From positions 41,947-105,946 of the forward strand of contig CALUGP010000007.1 of the NCBI GenBank assembly GCA_944320195.1: a DNA stretch of 64,000 nt, given 5' to 3'. The position numbers and the translations under genes were made by a program. Below are positions 8,954-17,103 of this stretch, piece by piece. The notes under the pieces were generated by a model. The model was given only the letters and a program-made list of their open reading frames with translations. It made no database searches and was not told where the DNA came from. The DNA is from an uncultured Prevotella sp. GTDB lineage: Bacteria; Bacteroidota; Bacteroidia; Bacteroidales; Bacteroidaceae. The stretch's first letter is position 1. Each line of letters opens with the position of its first letter.

Positions 8954-10432
8954 ATGAAAAAGATAATGTTTTTAGGCGGTCTGTTCCTGTCAGCGATGAC
9001 ATTCGTCGCCTGCAGCGACGACTACACCGACTGGGCCGAGCCGCAAACCAATCCGCAGGAAGAGTCGGTGACTCTGCCTGGATACACCGCTTCGGCAACA
9101 TCCGCCATCGACCTTGCCGCCGTAGCCGGCGACAGCGTACAAATATTGTCGTTGTCTGACGCGTCGTTGCCTGAGGGAGCCGCCGTTGGCAACACACGCA
9201 TAGAGGTGTTGCCGGCCGACGAAACGTCTGACCAGAAGATAACCCTGGGCGTGGACAGCAAGGGGCGCGTGGGCAAGGCCGACCTGCAGGGCGCTCTTGA
9301 GACCTTCTACGGCAAGCGCCCGACGGAGCGCACATTGGCCGGACAGGTGTATTCAAACATCATCATCGACGGCCAGACTTTCCTTGTCAATGCCGGTGAA
9401 ATCAATGTTGTGGCCACGCCAGAGGCTCCTTACATAGCCAACGCTTATTACCTGATAGGCGACGTGGCGGGCGGTTGGGACACCGATCACATCATCAAGT
9501 TCAACCACTCTGGGGCCGACGTATATGAAGACCCGGTATTCACCGTGACCTTCACCGCCTCGGGAAGCGGTAGTTGGAAGATAATTCCGCAGGGCAACAT
9601 CGACAACGACGACCTGTGGCACAGCGGCACTGACGGCGTTGTGGGCGTGTCAAAAGACGGCGACACGGCTCTTGAGGGCACTCTCGTTACCGTTGGCGCC
9701 GCCGGCGGAGAGCCGGGAGCGGGCCGGATAGAGCAGGCCGGCATGTACAGGATGACCATAAACATGATGGATTACACCTATAAGATCGAGGAGATGGCTG
9801 CCACTTACTACGTTTATGGAGCCGTGCAGGGCTGGAACAACGACCCCGCAACGGGAAAGACCTGCGCCTTCTATCCAGAGACCACAAGCCTGCAGAGCTA
9901 CACAACGAAGTGGACAGGCGCATGGGACTTGAAGTTCTGGTCAGCCGACGGATGGGGCAACGACGCCATGGCATACGGCTCCGAGGTCGACGGCGACAGC
10001 TCTGAGTCGGGCAAGATAGTAGGCGACGGCGCGGCCCAGGCCATCTCGGCTCCGTCAGAAGGCTACTACACGTTCACCATCGACATGGGCACCATGACCT
10101 ACACTTGGACCAAGCTTGACAACCAGACACCGACGGAGTACAATTCAATCGGCCTGGTTGGCGACTTCACCGGTTGGGCTGATGGCGCAGACGTTGTCAT
10201 GAAGCAAGTAACACCTCATAACTGGTACGTCAATACGACAATAGCTTCTGACGGTGGTGTCAAGTTCCGCGCAGACGGAGTTTGGGTTACTGATTGGGGT
10301 GCAGACGTGAACATTGGCAGCCAGGCTTATGGCACAGGTACGCAGGGCGGCGCAAACATCACAGTTCCCTCCGGTACATACGACATCTACATGAACGACA
10401 TTACGGGACAGTTTGTATTTGTCGCACAATAA
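8954..10432 (+). CDS. susF: SusF/SusE-family starch-binding lipoprotein
   Basis: Surface lipoprotein of 492 aa with lipobox (TFVAC, Cys 20) followed by SDDYTDWAEP. After an N-terminal Ig-like domain there seem to be three tandem starch-binding modules, each starting with a short YYLIGD/YYVYGAVQGW/SIGLVGDFTGW strand (about residues 157, 281 and 397) and carrying Trp-rich ligand positions (SGSWKIIPQG, AWDLKFWSADGW, GVKFRADGVW). This matches SusF, which has one more module than SusE. It is the last gene of the susCDEF run and is followed by a strong terminator. The protein ends GQFVFVAQ, typical of the last beta strand. Binding only is expected; I see no catalytic residues. Confidence 0.88.
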   Translation: MKKIMFLGGLFLSAMTFVACSDDYTDWAEPQTNPQEESVTLPGYTASATSAIDLAAVAGDSVQILSLSDASLPEGAAVGNTRIEVLPADETSDQKITLGVDSKGRVGKADLQGALETFYGKRPTERTLAGQVYSNIIIDGQTFLVNAGEINVVATPEAPYIANAYYLIGDVAGGWDTDHIIKFNHSGADVYEDPVFTVTFTASGSGSWKIIPQGNIDNDDLWHSGTDGVVGVSKDGDTALEGTLVTVGAAGGEPGAGRIEQAGMYRMTINMMDYTYKIEEMAATYYVYGAVQGWNNDPATGKTCAFYPETTSLQSYTTKWTGAWDLKFWSADGWGNDAMAYGSEVDGDSSESGKIVGDGAAQAISAPSEGYYTFTIDMGTMTYTWTKLDNQTPTEYNSIGLVGDFTGWADGADVVMKQVTPHNWYVNTTIASDGGVKFRADGVWVTDWGADVNIGSQAYGTGTQGGANITVPSGTYDIYMNDITGQFVFVAQ

Positions 10433-10461
10433 GGCAGGCTTGTCCGCAACAGCTATAACGA

Positions 10462-10489
10462 GGCGCGCTCCGTTCGGGGCGCGCCTTTT
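10462..10489 (+). terminator. Rho-independent terminator after susF
   Basis: A 10-bp stem (GGCGCGCTCC / GGGGCGCGCC with one T-G wobble) and a GTTC loop, followed by TTTT. It lies 30 bp downstream of the susF stop. Confidence 0.85.
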
Positions 10490-10549
10490 GGTTCATCCGC
10501 AAACCTTTTGGATTAAATATAAGTTCTATTAATAACAACATCCATCCTT

Positions 10550-10684
10550 AATCCAGGCAGTCGGTAACTGTCATTCCGCGCTCCGACGCGGAATCCAGTA
10601 AATACGCATATGCTGTTTGATGTATAGGACGTTCTCTGGATTCCGTGTTGGAGCGCGGAATGACAGTTACCGACTGCCTGGATT
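10550..10684. repeat. Near-perfect 49-bp inverted repeat
   Basis: Arms 10550-10598 and 10636-10684 are complementary at 47 of 49 positions, with a 37-bp loop. Each arm contains its own small palindrome (CATTCCGCGCTC / GACGCGGAATC), like the widespread extragenic palindromes of the GTCATTCC...GGAATCCAG type. No ORF is inside; it looks like a MITE or REP-type element. Confidence 0.85.
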
Positions 10685-10773
10685 ATAGCAGGATGTATTT
10701 GTAAATGAAATAATGTGTCACATTTAATAGAGCCATATGTCCATCCAAAAGGTTGTTGAACCGTGAAAGGCCG

Positions 10774-10986
10774 GTTCGTCCGCAGTTTAAGTGTATTGGC
10801 ATTCGTGGCAATAGGGCCTCGAAGAGGTCCAACCATGCTTAACCGCATGTGTAGCGAAGCGGAACTTGCGGTAGGCATGCGGGCAATAATATCGTCCTCG
10901 AAGAGGGCGAATGTCACCCTGCAGTTCGCCCCCTTCGGGGACGGGATTGACACCTATACATTATACACCTAAACTGCGGATGAACT
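10774..10986. repeat. About 213-bp element with 23-bp terminal inverted repeats
   Basis: Ends near 10774-10796 (GTTCGTCCGCAGTTTAAGTG) and 10962-10984 are complementary at about 21 of 23 positions. The interior has two CCTCGAAGAGG boxes, a GCATG-rich stretch and a hairpin around GCCCCCTTCGGGGAC. No credible protein is encoded. It could be a non-autonomous mobile element or a structured RNA. Confidence 0.65.
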
Positions 10987-10988
10987 CC

Positions 10989-11097
10989 AATTGACGGCAA
11001 ATCGCCTTGCAAAAGGCCGTTAATCGCACGCCAAAAGGCCGTCTTTTGCACGCTAAAAGACGGCCTTTTGCAAAGCCGCTGATTATCAGCTAATTAC
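10989..11097. repeat. 22-bp-period repeat block (4 units) upstream of the amylase
   Basis: Units at 10989, 11011, 11033 and 11055 (exact 22-bp steps), followed by a GCTGATTATCAGC palindrome at about 11077-11090, a companion motif that also borders other blocks. Confidence 0.85.
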
Positions 11098-11134
11098 GTG
11101 CGCGCTGCGACTTATGCAAGGAAACGCGCCGGCA

Positions 11135-11150
11135 TGACAATCGTTTGCAT
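11135..11150. promoter_or_regulatory. Candidate LacI-type operator O3
   Basis: TGACAATCGTTTGCAT with the symmetric core CAA-T-CG-T-TTG, about 90 bp before the amylase start. Its right half CGTTTGCAT is identical to that of the malQ site at 54108-54116. Confidence 0.5.
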
Positions 11151-11238
11151 TGCAAAATACGCGCTTTGTGCCATGAGAAAAGCCTGCCGTAAGGCCAAAA
11201 CGGCTAACTTTATACCGAAAATCATAAACCACATTACC

Positions 11239-13266
11239 ATGAAGAAAATCTTTACTTTCCTGTTTTCGCTGCTCGCAACGACGGCGACGATGGCTCAGGG
11301 ATGGCCGCAAGACTACAAAGGCGTGATGCTGCAAGGGTTCTACTGGGACTCTTACTCTGACACGCAGTGGACCGCCCTCGAGTCGCAGGCCGACGAACTG
11401 GCCGAGTTTTTCAACCTCGTCTGGATACCGCAGAGCGGCAAGTCGGCCTCAGACCCGTCAATGGGCTACAACGACCTGTGGTGGTTCACCGACTACACCA
11501 GCTCCTTCGGCAACGAGGAGCAGCTGCGCTCGATGATCAACACGTTCCGCCAGAAGGGCATTGGAACGATAGCCGACGTTGTGATAAACCACCGCTCGTC
11601 GCTCGCCGGCACGTGGATGAGCTTTCCCGAGGAGACTTACAACGGCGTGACTTACACCATGCTGCCCTCTGACATTTGCGCCAACGACGACAAAGGAAAT
11701 GCAGCCGCCCAGGCGGAAGTGAAGCCCACGGGTGCAAACGACACCGGCGACGATTTCGACGGGGCGCGCGACCTTGACCACACAAGCCCCAACGTGCAGG
11801 CCATGGTGAAGGCTTACCTGGACATGTTGCTGGGCGACTTCGGCTACGCGGGCTTCCGCTACGACATGGTGAAGGGCTACGCGCCAGAGTACACGGGCAT
11901 TTATAACACGTCGGCCAAGCCGGAGTTCTCCGTCGGAGAATACTGGGACGGCACGCAGCAGATAAAGAACTGGATTGACGGAACCAAGGTTGACGGCGTG
12001 ATACAGTCAGCCGCGTTCGACTTTCCGATGAAATACCTGCTCAACGACTGCTGCAACGTCGGCTCAAACTGGAACCGCCTGGCCGGCAGCAGCCTCATAC
12101 AAAGCTCGGATTACAGGCGTTACGCCGTGACGTTCGTCGACAACCACGACACCTACGACCGCGGAAACGGCAACGACTTGACAGCCAACATCCTCGCAGC
12201 CAACGCCTTCATCCTTGCCGCTCCCGGCACTCCGTGCGTATTCCTGCCCCATTGGAAGGAATACAAGGCCGACCTGAAGCAGATGATTTACGCCAGAAAA
12301 ACGGCAGGAATAAGCAACGAGAGCACGTTCGAGGCACTTAACAACAAGCCAGCGCAATACGCCATAAAGGTAAACGGAGACGATGGCAAGTCGGTAGTGG
12401 TGCTGATGGGCGACACATCATGGCCGCAGTCAGCCGCCAAAGAGGCGGACTACTTCCCCGTAAAGACGGGCGACAACTTCGCCTACTACCTCTCGCGCAA
12501 CGCCGAGACGGCGTGGACCGACACGCCGTCTGGCACATACGACAACGACTTCAGCGTTACGCTCAACGCCGTGACGGCGCAAAGCGGCGCCAAGCTGGTC
12601 TACACCACCGACGGCACTGAGCCTACGCCGGGCAGCACATGCGTTGCGGACGGAACGAAGATAACCGTCAGCGGCGACATGACTCTTAATGTAGGGCTGC
12701 TCATCGGGGGCGCGGTGCATGGCGTGATAACAAGGCATTACACGGTAAAACACTTCCAACCGTATGACATCACGGTGTATGCCAATGTTGAAAACGTGGG
12801 CTGGAGCAACGTGTATTTCCACACATGGGGCGGCGACGACAAACTGCACGACACCCAATGGCCCGGCCAACTCATCACTGAAACCAAGGAAATTGGCGGC
12901 AAGACGTGGTATTACAACACATACCACATCGCCTCCTCCACCGATGCTGTCAACTTCGTGTTCGGTTCTGGGAACAACATGCCCCAGACGGTAGACGTGC
13001 TCAATGTCACCACCGACAAGTTCTTCGAGGTCTCAACAGAGCTGTCAGGCAGCAAACATCTTGTCAACGACGTTACCGACCAGTACACTACGGGCATCGG
13101 CGGCGTTGCCGTTGACACTCAGCGGCAGTCCTCATGCACCGCCGTATATGCCTTGGACGGCCGTCTTGTGCGTTCGTTCAAGCGTGAAACCACGCTTAAT
13201 GAGGCAGTAAAAGGCCTCGCCAAGGGTCTTTATATAGTAGGAGGAAAGAAGGTTGTAGTGAGATAA
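11239..13266 (+). CDS. Secreted GH13 alpha-amylase with CBM26-like module and T9SS tail
   Basis: Endo-acting alpha-amylase of 675 aa. The start at 11239 gives a clean signal peptide (MKKIFTFLFSLLATTATMAQ); codons further upstream read through the operator region. GH13 regions are visible: DVVINH (about 113-118), GFRYD with nucleophile Asp209, EFSVGEYWDG with acid/base Glu234, and FVDNHD with Asp304. Residues about 500-560 resemble a chitobiase-like or Ig linker (GAKLVYTTDGTEPTPG). A starch-binding module of CBM26 type follows (ITVYANVENVGWSNVYFHTW, about 558-660). The C-terminus (ALDGRLVRSFK...GLAKGLYIVGGKKVVVR) matches a type IX secretion sorting tail, so the enzyme is probably exported and surface-attached by T9SS. 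It has its own upstream region after the susF terminator. Confidence 0.93.
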   Translation: MKKIFTFLFSLLATTATMAQGWPQDYKGVMLQGFYWDSYSDTQWTALESQADELAEFFNLVWIPQSGKSASDPSMGYNDLWWFTDYTSSFGNEEQLRSMINTFRQKGIGTIADVVINHRSSLAGTWMSFPEETYNGVTYTMLPSDICANDDKGNAAAQAEVKPTGANDTGDDFDGARDLDHTSPNVQAMVKAYLDMLLGDFGYAGFRYDMVKGYAPEYTGIYNTSAKPEFSVGEYWDGTQQIKNWIDGTKVDGVIQSAAFDFPMKYLLNDCCNVGSNWNRLAGSSLIQSSDYRRYAVTFVDNHDTYDRGNGNDLTANILAANAFILAAPGTPCVFLPHWKEYKADLKQMIYARKTAGISNESTFEALNNKPAQYAIKVNGDDGKSVVVLMGDTSWPQSAAKEADYFPVKTGDNFAYYLSRNAETAWTDTPSGTYDNDFSVTLNAVTAQSGAKLVYTTDGTEPTPGSTCVADGTKITVSGDMTLNVGLLIGGAVHGVITRHYTVKHFQPYDITVYANVENVGWSNVYFHTWGGDDKLHDTQWPGQLITETKEIGGKTWYYNTYHIASSTDAVNFVFGSGNNMPQTVDVLNVTTDKFFEVSTELSGSKHLVNDVTDQYTTGIGGVAVDTQRQSSCTAVYALDGRLVRSFKRETTLNEAVKGLAKGLYIVGGKKVVVR

Positions 13267-13370
13267 TTAAGAGTTAAGAATTAAAAATTAAGAATTAAGA
13301 AAAATACCCTTGCAAATTAACAGGCAAGACATTTTTTCTTAATTCTTAACTCTTAATTCTTAACTCTCTT
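13265..13370. repeat. Inverted 7-bp-period element between convergent genes
   Basis: Left arm: five heptads (AATTAAG, AGTTAAG, AATTAAA, AATTAAG, AATTAAG) at 13265-13299, overlapping the amylase stop codon. Right arm: CTTAATT/CTTAACT heptads from about 13338. It sits exactly between convergent genes and could act as a bidirectional terminator. Confidence 0.75.
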
Positions 13371-13388
13371 AACTTTCTAAGTTTTGTT

Positions 13389-13796
13389 TTACTTGCTCAA
13401 GTCTATTTTCCAGTTGCCTTCAGAGTCTTTTTTCAGCTTGATGTCGTCCTCGTCGGTCTTCTTTTCAAACACCATCTTGGCCTTTACCACGGCTTCATTG
13501 CCGTCCTCAGAGAGCTCCTCTGACAAGATTTCATACGACTTCAGCGCGCCGTTGTTGTCGTAAGTCGTACTGATTTTGCTGTTCATCAGTTCCGCCAACT
13601 GGTCTTTCTCGGTGCTGCTTGTGGGAGCTTTGCCGTCTGGATAGTACACCAGTGAGGCCATCTTTTCGCCGTCCTTGTCCTGTATCGCCTTGATAAACTG
13701 CTCGGCTACGCCTTTCGGAGTATTGCTTCCACCTCCGCATGAAGCCATTGCCAGCACTGCGACAACGGCTACAAACAATCCAAAAACTTTCTTCAT
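13389..13796 (-). CDS. DUF4878-like lipoprotein
   Basis: Small lipoprotein of 135 aa. Signal peptide with lipobox (VLAMASC, Cys 20) followed by GGGSNTPKGVAEQFIKAIQDKDGEKMASLVYY. This AEQFIKAI-x-KD-x-E/D pattern followed by a beta-rich C-terminal half ending in GNWKIDLSK is typical of the DUF4878/NTF2-like group of small Bacteroidetes lipoproteins. The role is unknown; NTF2-like folds often bind small ligands or act as chaperone-like domains. It is 28 bp downstream of the YiiX-like gene on the same strand and probably in its operon. Confidence 0.8.
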   Translation of the reverse strand: MKKVFGLFVAVVAVLAMASCGGGSNTPKGVAEQFIKAIQDKDGEKMASLVYYPDGKAPTSSTEKDQLAELMNSKISTTYDNNGALKSYEILSEELSEDGNEAVVKAKMVFEKKTDEDDIKLKKDSEGNWKIDLSK

Positions 13797-13824
13797 AATG
13801 ATAATTTTTTAAGTTAATATTGGG

Positions 13825-14433
13825 TTAAAAAGACATTACTGTGTCCAGTTTGCCGCTGTTGCAGATGTCAGACGGCAGTATGCAGCGTATCGGGTTGAGG
13901 CCAGGCAGATGGAAATAGTGCCTCTTCTGTCCGGCGAGAGGCCGTCCGGCTTTGCAGTAAACGAAGTCAATCAGCTCGCAACAATACATTTTCGTAGTGT
14001 CTGTGTCATCATAGTCATGGTCGAAGAGAGTGCCTCTTTTGTACACGTCCACGGCGAAACGCGCGGCCCGCAATGCCGTGGCAGAGTCTCCGCGCAGGCG
14101 TTTCACCTCGCCAATCCTGGCGTTCATCGACGAGAAAAACCGCTGCGGCGTGTCCATCTTCACGCGGTCGGGGTCTCCCTCATAGTCGGGCTCGCCCGGA
14201 ACGGCGTGCACCACCATCATCACTCCGCACGAATCCACCACTATCCCGATGTGCGAATAGGCCCCATTCCTGTCCGCCGCCAGCACGGCCCGGCTCGTAA
14301 GACCGCTGCCCCGGCGGAAAACCACGTCTCCGGCGCGCAGCTCACATCCTTCCGGAAGTATGCTCCGCTGCTCCGTTTCGGCGCAAGACGCCAGCATGGC
14401 GACCGCGATCATTATGGTAAAGAGCTTTTTCAT
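13825..14433 (-). CDS. YiiX-like (NlpC/P60 superfamily) lipoprotein peptidase
   Basis: Probable periplasmic or outer-membrane cysteine peptidase of the YiiX/C92 permuted papain-like group, 202 aa. Lipobox AMLASC (Cys 17). Key residues visible: RAGDVVFRRG near 35-45, GAYSHIGIVVDSCG with the catalytic-type His (about 81), and KMYCCELIDFVYCKAG with the catalytic-type Cys (about 149), the His-before-Cys order of permuted members. Members act on peptidoglycan peptides or amide/lipid bonds; the substrate here is unknown. A well-matched promoter lies just upstream, and the DUF4878 gene follows. Confidence 0.82.
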   Translation of the reverse strand: MKKLFTIMIAVAMLASCAETEQRSILPEGCELRAGDVVFRRGSGLTSRAVLAADRNGAYSHIGIVVDSCGVMMVVHAVPGEPDYEGDPDRVKMDTPQRFFSSMNARIGEVKRLRGDSATALRAARFAVDVYKRGTLFDHDYDDTDTTKMYCCELIDFVYCKAGRPLAGQKRHYFHLPGLNPIRCILPSDICNSGKLDTVMSF

Positions 14434-14456
14434 GGCTTCGCAAAGGCATCACGAAG

Positions 14457-14487
14457 CAAATATAGTGAAAATAGTTTAAATGGCAAA
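14457..14487 (-). promoter_or_regulatory. Bacteroidetes-type promoter of the YiiX-like gene
   Basis: Minus strand -33 TTTG (14487-14484), 19-bp spacer, -7 TATATTTG (14464-14457), 24 bp before the start codon. It matches TTTG-N19-TAnnTTTG at every fixed position. Confidence 0.75.
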
Positions 14488-14547
14488 ACGTATGCTAAAA
14501 TCTTTACAAAGATTGCCGGAAAACCGTTAAGTCTCCACTTGCGGTGC

Positions 14548-14650
14548 AATTAAAAATTAACAATTAAAAATTAAACAACATGGTTTTGCCTTCTCTCATG
14601 TATTCATCCATGACAACAATAAGCGTGGTTTAATTTTTAATTGTTCATTT
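14548..14650. repeat. Inverted 7-bp-period element
   Basis: Left arm: four heptads of AATTAAA/AATTAAC type (14548-14575). Right arm: TTTAATT/TTTAATT/GTTCATT/TTCAATT ending at the stop codon of the O-methyltransferase gene (14651). Loop of about 50 bp. Confidence 0.7.
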
Positions 14651-15286
14651 TCAATTCTTCTTCATGAGCAGAGTCAGGCCGTCACGTAGTGGGAGAATGA
14701 CCTTCTCCACTCGTCCGTCGGAGGCAATGAAGTCGTTGAAGGCCTCGATGCCTATGGTCTGGCGGTCGGTGGGTCGTGGCTTTTCGAGCACGTGTCCGTC
14801 CCAAAGCGTGTTGTCGGCGAGTATGAATCCGCCCGGGCGCAGCACCTTGAGAGCCATTTCGTAAGCCTCGACATAAGTGCGCTTGTCGCCGTCAATGAAG
14901 GCCATGTCGAACGTTACGCCGAGCATAGGCGCCTCTATTATCGCGTCGCCGATGATGAAGCGTATCCTTTCGGCCACGGGCGAGCCTTCAATCCACGGGC
15001 GGGTGAAGTCTTCCAGCTCGTCGTCTATCTCGTAAGTGTACACCGTCCCGCCTTCGTCAAGGCCTTCGGCCATGCATATCGCGCTGTATCCGCTGAATGT
15101 TCCCACCTCGAGTATGTTCTTGGGGCGCACCATGCGCACGAGCATCTTCAGCAGCCTGCCCTGCAGGTGGCCGCTGGCCATGCGCCCGTGGAGCAGGTGT
15201 ATGTTGGTGGCGCGCCACAGGCGGTGAAGGTAGTCGCCCTCGGGGTCGATGTGGGCGAGGATGTATTGTTCTAATTCAGGTGTCAT
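14651..15286 (-). CDS. SAM-dependent O-methyltransferase (family 3)
   Basis: Cytosolic class I methyltransferase of 211 aa, related to catechol/caffeoyl-CoA O-methyltransferases. Motifs in order: ILEVGTFSGYSAICMAEGL (SAM-binding motif I, about 77-95), VYTYEIDDEL (acidic ribose contact), IIGDAI, DMAFIDGDKRTYVEAYE (metal-binding Asp region, about 130-146), and GGFILADNTLWDGHV (second metal-site Asp-Asn). The full domain is present at normal length. The natural acceptor is unknown. It precedes aroQ on the same strand, separated by the palindromic element at 15336-15485. Confidence 0.92.
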   Translation of the reverse strand: MTPELEQYILAHIDPEGDYLHRLWRATNIHLLHGRMASGHLQGRLLKMLVRMVRPKNILEVGTFSGYSAICMAEGLDEGGTVYTYEIDDELEDFTRPWIEGSPVAERIRFIIGDAIIEAPMLGVTFDMAFIDGDKRTYVEAYEMALKVLRPGGFILADNTLWDGHVLEKPRPTDRQTIGIEAFNDFIASDGRVEKVILPLRDGLTLLMKKN

Positions 15287-15335
15287 ACTAAAGAATAAAC
15301 ATAAACCAAATACACGGCAAACAAGCGCCTAATAC

Positions 15336-15485
15336 CCACCCAAACCCTCCCCAAGGGAGGGAGCTTGACATGCTTTGCAGGCGGATTATGGCGGCTAAAG
15401 CAGATGGAATGTTACAAGACAGCAGACTGCAACAGCGTGCAATGCTATTAAAGCCCTTCCCTTCGGGAGGGGTTTGGGGTAGGTG
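15336..15485. repeat. G/C-rich palindromic element G1 overlapping the aroQ 3' end
   Basis: Arms around ACCCACCCAAACCCTCCCC (about 15335-15365) and the complementary CCCTTCCCTTCGGGAGGGG (about 15453-15484), with a loop of about 85 bp. The right arm encodes the last residues of aroQ. Confidence 0.75.
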
Positions 15486-15897
15486 CTAACAGTGCGCTCA
15501 CCGCCAGGCGGTAAGAGTCAAGGCCGAAACCGCATATCACTCCGAGGCAGGCTGCCGATATCATGGACTTGTGGCGGAAGTCCTCGCGCTTGTGTACGTT
15601 GGATATGTGCACCTCCACCACGGGGCACTTCAGCGCGCGTATGCAGTCGTGCAGGGCCACGCTGGTGTGCGTGTAGGCGCCGGCGTTGAGCACAATGCCG
15701 CCATACGTGAAGCCCACTTCCTGCATCTTGTCTATCATCACGCCCTCCACGTTGCTCTGGAAATATTCTATCTCCACGCCGGGAAACGCCTCGCGGAGCC
15801 TGGGCAGGTAGTCTTCAAACGAGCTGGAGCCGTAGATTCCCGGCTCGCGGAGGCCCAGGAGGTTGAGATTAGGGCCGTTGAGTACAAGTATTTTCAT
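15448..15897 (-). CDS. aroQ: 3-dehydroquinate dehydratase, type II
   Basis: Third step of the shikimate pathway: dehydration of 3-dehydroquinate to 3-dehydroshikimate, cytosolic dodecamer. 149 aa from the ATG read at 15897; the frame continues upstream but the sequence from MKILVLNGPNLNLLGLREPGIYG is the conserved N-terminus with the catalytic Tyr. Further motifs are FQSNVEGVMIDKMQE, NAGAYTHTSVALHDCI and VEVHISNVHKREDFRHKS, with the catalytic His and the active-site Asn/Ser. The body ends near residue 137; the remaining APTPNPSRREGL is encoded by palindromic element G1 and is absent from normal AroQ proteins as far as I know. Divergent from xerD. Confidence 0.95.
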   Translation of the reverse strand: MKILVLNGPNLNLLGLREPGIYGSSSFEDYLPRLREAFPGVEIEYFQSNVEGVMIDKMQEVGFTYGGIVLNAGAYTHTSVALHDCIRALKCPVVEVHISNVHKREDFRHKSMISAACLGVICGFGLDSYRLAVSALLAPTPNPSRREGL

Positions 15898-15922
15898 AAT
15901 AAGACATTTTTTCTTAACTTTG
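15892..15922 (+). promoter_or_regulatory. Candidate xerD promoter
   Basis: TTTC (15892-15895), 19-bp gap, TAACTTTG (15915-15922), 62 bp before the xerD start. It overlaps the aroQ start codon on the other strand. The -33 matches at three of four positions. Confidence 0.5.
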
Positions 15923-15984
15923 CAATGGCAATGCGCCATGCGGCCGGCCGCAAGCCGCGCCACGCTGCAAAAATACGAAATTTA

Positions 15985-16908
15985 ATGGAAAACAAAGACA
16001 AATCAACCGTCAATATCGCCCGGGCGTACCAACGATACATGCGCCTGGAGCGCAATTTCACGCAAAACACGGTGGAGGCTTACATGCGCGACATCGAAAA
16101 ACTGCTGCGCTTCCTGGCTGCGGAAGGCATTGAGCCGCAGGCCGCAGGCATTGACGACCTGCGCCGCTTCGCCGCCTCGCTGCACGAGATTGGGGTCAGC
16201 CCGCGCTCGCAGTGCCGCATACTGAGCGGCGTAAGGACGTTCTACCGCTTCCTGCTTACCGACGGATATGTGGACGACGACCCGTCGGAACTGCTCGAGT
16301 CGCCCCAGACAGGCGAGCATCTGCCCGAGGTGTTGACCACTGACGAGGTTGACCGCATGGAGCAGGCGATAGACCTGACGAAGTGGGAGGGACAGCGCAA
16401 CAAGGCCATCATCGAGGTGCTTTTCAGCTGCGGCCTGCGTGTGAGCGAGCTTGTTAGCCTGCGCCTGTCAGACCTTTACCTCGACGAACGCTTCGTCCGC
16501 GTCATCGGCAAGGGGCGCAAGGAGCGCCTCGTGCCCATATCCGAGAGCGCGGTGAAGCAGCTTCGCCTGTGGTTTGACGACCGCTGCCGCATGGACATAA
16601 AGCCGGGCGAGGAGGACTATGTGTTTCTTAACCGCCGTGGGGCGCATCTTACGCGCACCATGATACTGATAATGGTGAAGCGCCTCGGCTCTGAAGCCGG
16701 CATACAAAAGACCATCAGCCCCCACACCCTGCGCCACAGCTTCGCCACGGCACTGCTCGAAGGCGGCGCCGACCTGCGCGCGATACAGGCCATGCTGGGG
16801 CACGAGAGCATCGGCACGACCGAGATTTACACCCACATAGACACCCATACGCTGCGCCAGGAGATTCTGGAGCACCATCCACGCAACATCAATCACGCCG
16901 GGCAGTGA
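15985..16908 (+). CDS. xerD: Tyrosine recombinase XerD
   Basis: Site-specific recombinase that resolves chromosome dimers at dif with XerC; 307 aa. The N-terminal SAM-like core-binding domain (about 15-95, RYMRLERNFTQNTVEAYMRDI) is followed by the catalytic domain. Active-site residues seen: Arg152 (SCGLRVSELVSL), a Lys in the GKGRKERLVP hairpin, His247 and Arg250 (HTLRHSFAT), His273 (MLGHESIG) and Tyr282 (TTEIYTHID). The start at 15985 gives the normal length; a longer upstream frame reads antisense to aroQ. The size and the chromosomal aroQ neighbourhood favour a housekeeping XerD over a phage or transposon integrase. Confidence 0.93.
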   Translation: MENKDKSTVNIARAYQRYMRLERNFTQNTVEAYMRDIEKLLRFLAAEGIEPQAAGIDDLRRFAASLHEIGVSPRSQCRILSGVRTFYRFLLTDGYVDDDPSELLESPQTGEHLPEVLTTDEVDRMEQAIDLTKWEGQRNKAIIEVLFSCGLRVSELVSLRLSDLYLDERFVRVIGKGRKERLVPISESAVKQLRLWFDDRCRMDIKPGEEDYVFLNRRGAHLTRTMILIMVKRLGSEAGIQKTISPHTLRHSFATALLEGGADLRAIQAMLGHESIGTTEIYTHIDTHTLRQEILEHHPRNINHAGQ

Positions 16909-16923
16909 CTCCGCATGGTCTGC

Positions 16924-17011
16924 GAAAGGCCGTCTTTCGCGTTGCAAAAGGCCGCAAACCGCACGCTAAAAGGCCGTCTTTTGGAAGCCAAAAGACGGCC
17001 TTTTGCAAACA
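16924..17011. repeat. 22-bp-period repeat block (4 units) downstream of xerD
   Basis: Units at 16924, 16946, 16968 and 16990. The last two are inverted relative to each other and can pair over about 15 bp, between the convergent xerD and head-GIN genes. Confidence 0.85.
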
Positions 17012-17103
17012 GCCTGACAGTCAATGAGTTGCAGAGCCGCGTTTATGGCGTGGCCAACGGCCTGCAACTGGCGGTTAAGCCAACGGTCAGGCAGCGTTTC
17101 GTT

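Noticed and set aside
15571-15984. Longer N-terminus for XerD
   Set aside because: The extension reads antisense to aroQ; the standard XerD length starts at 15985.
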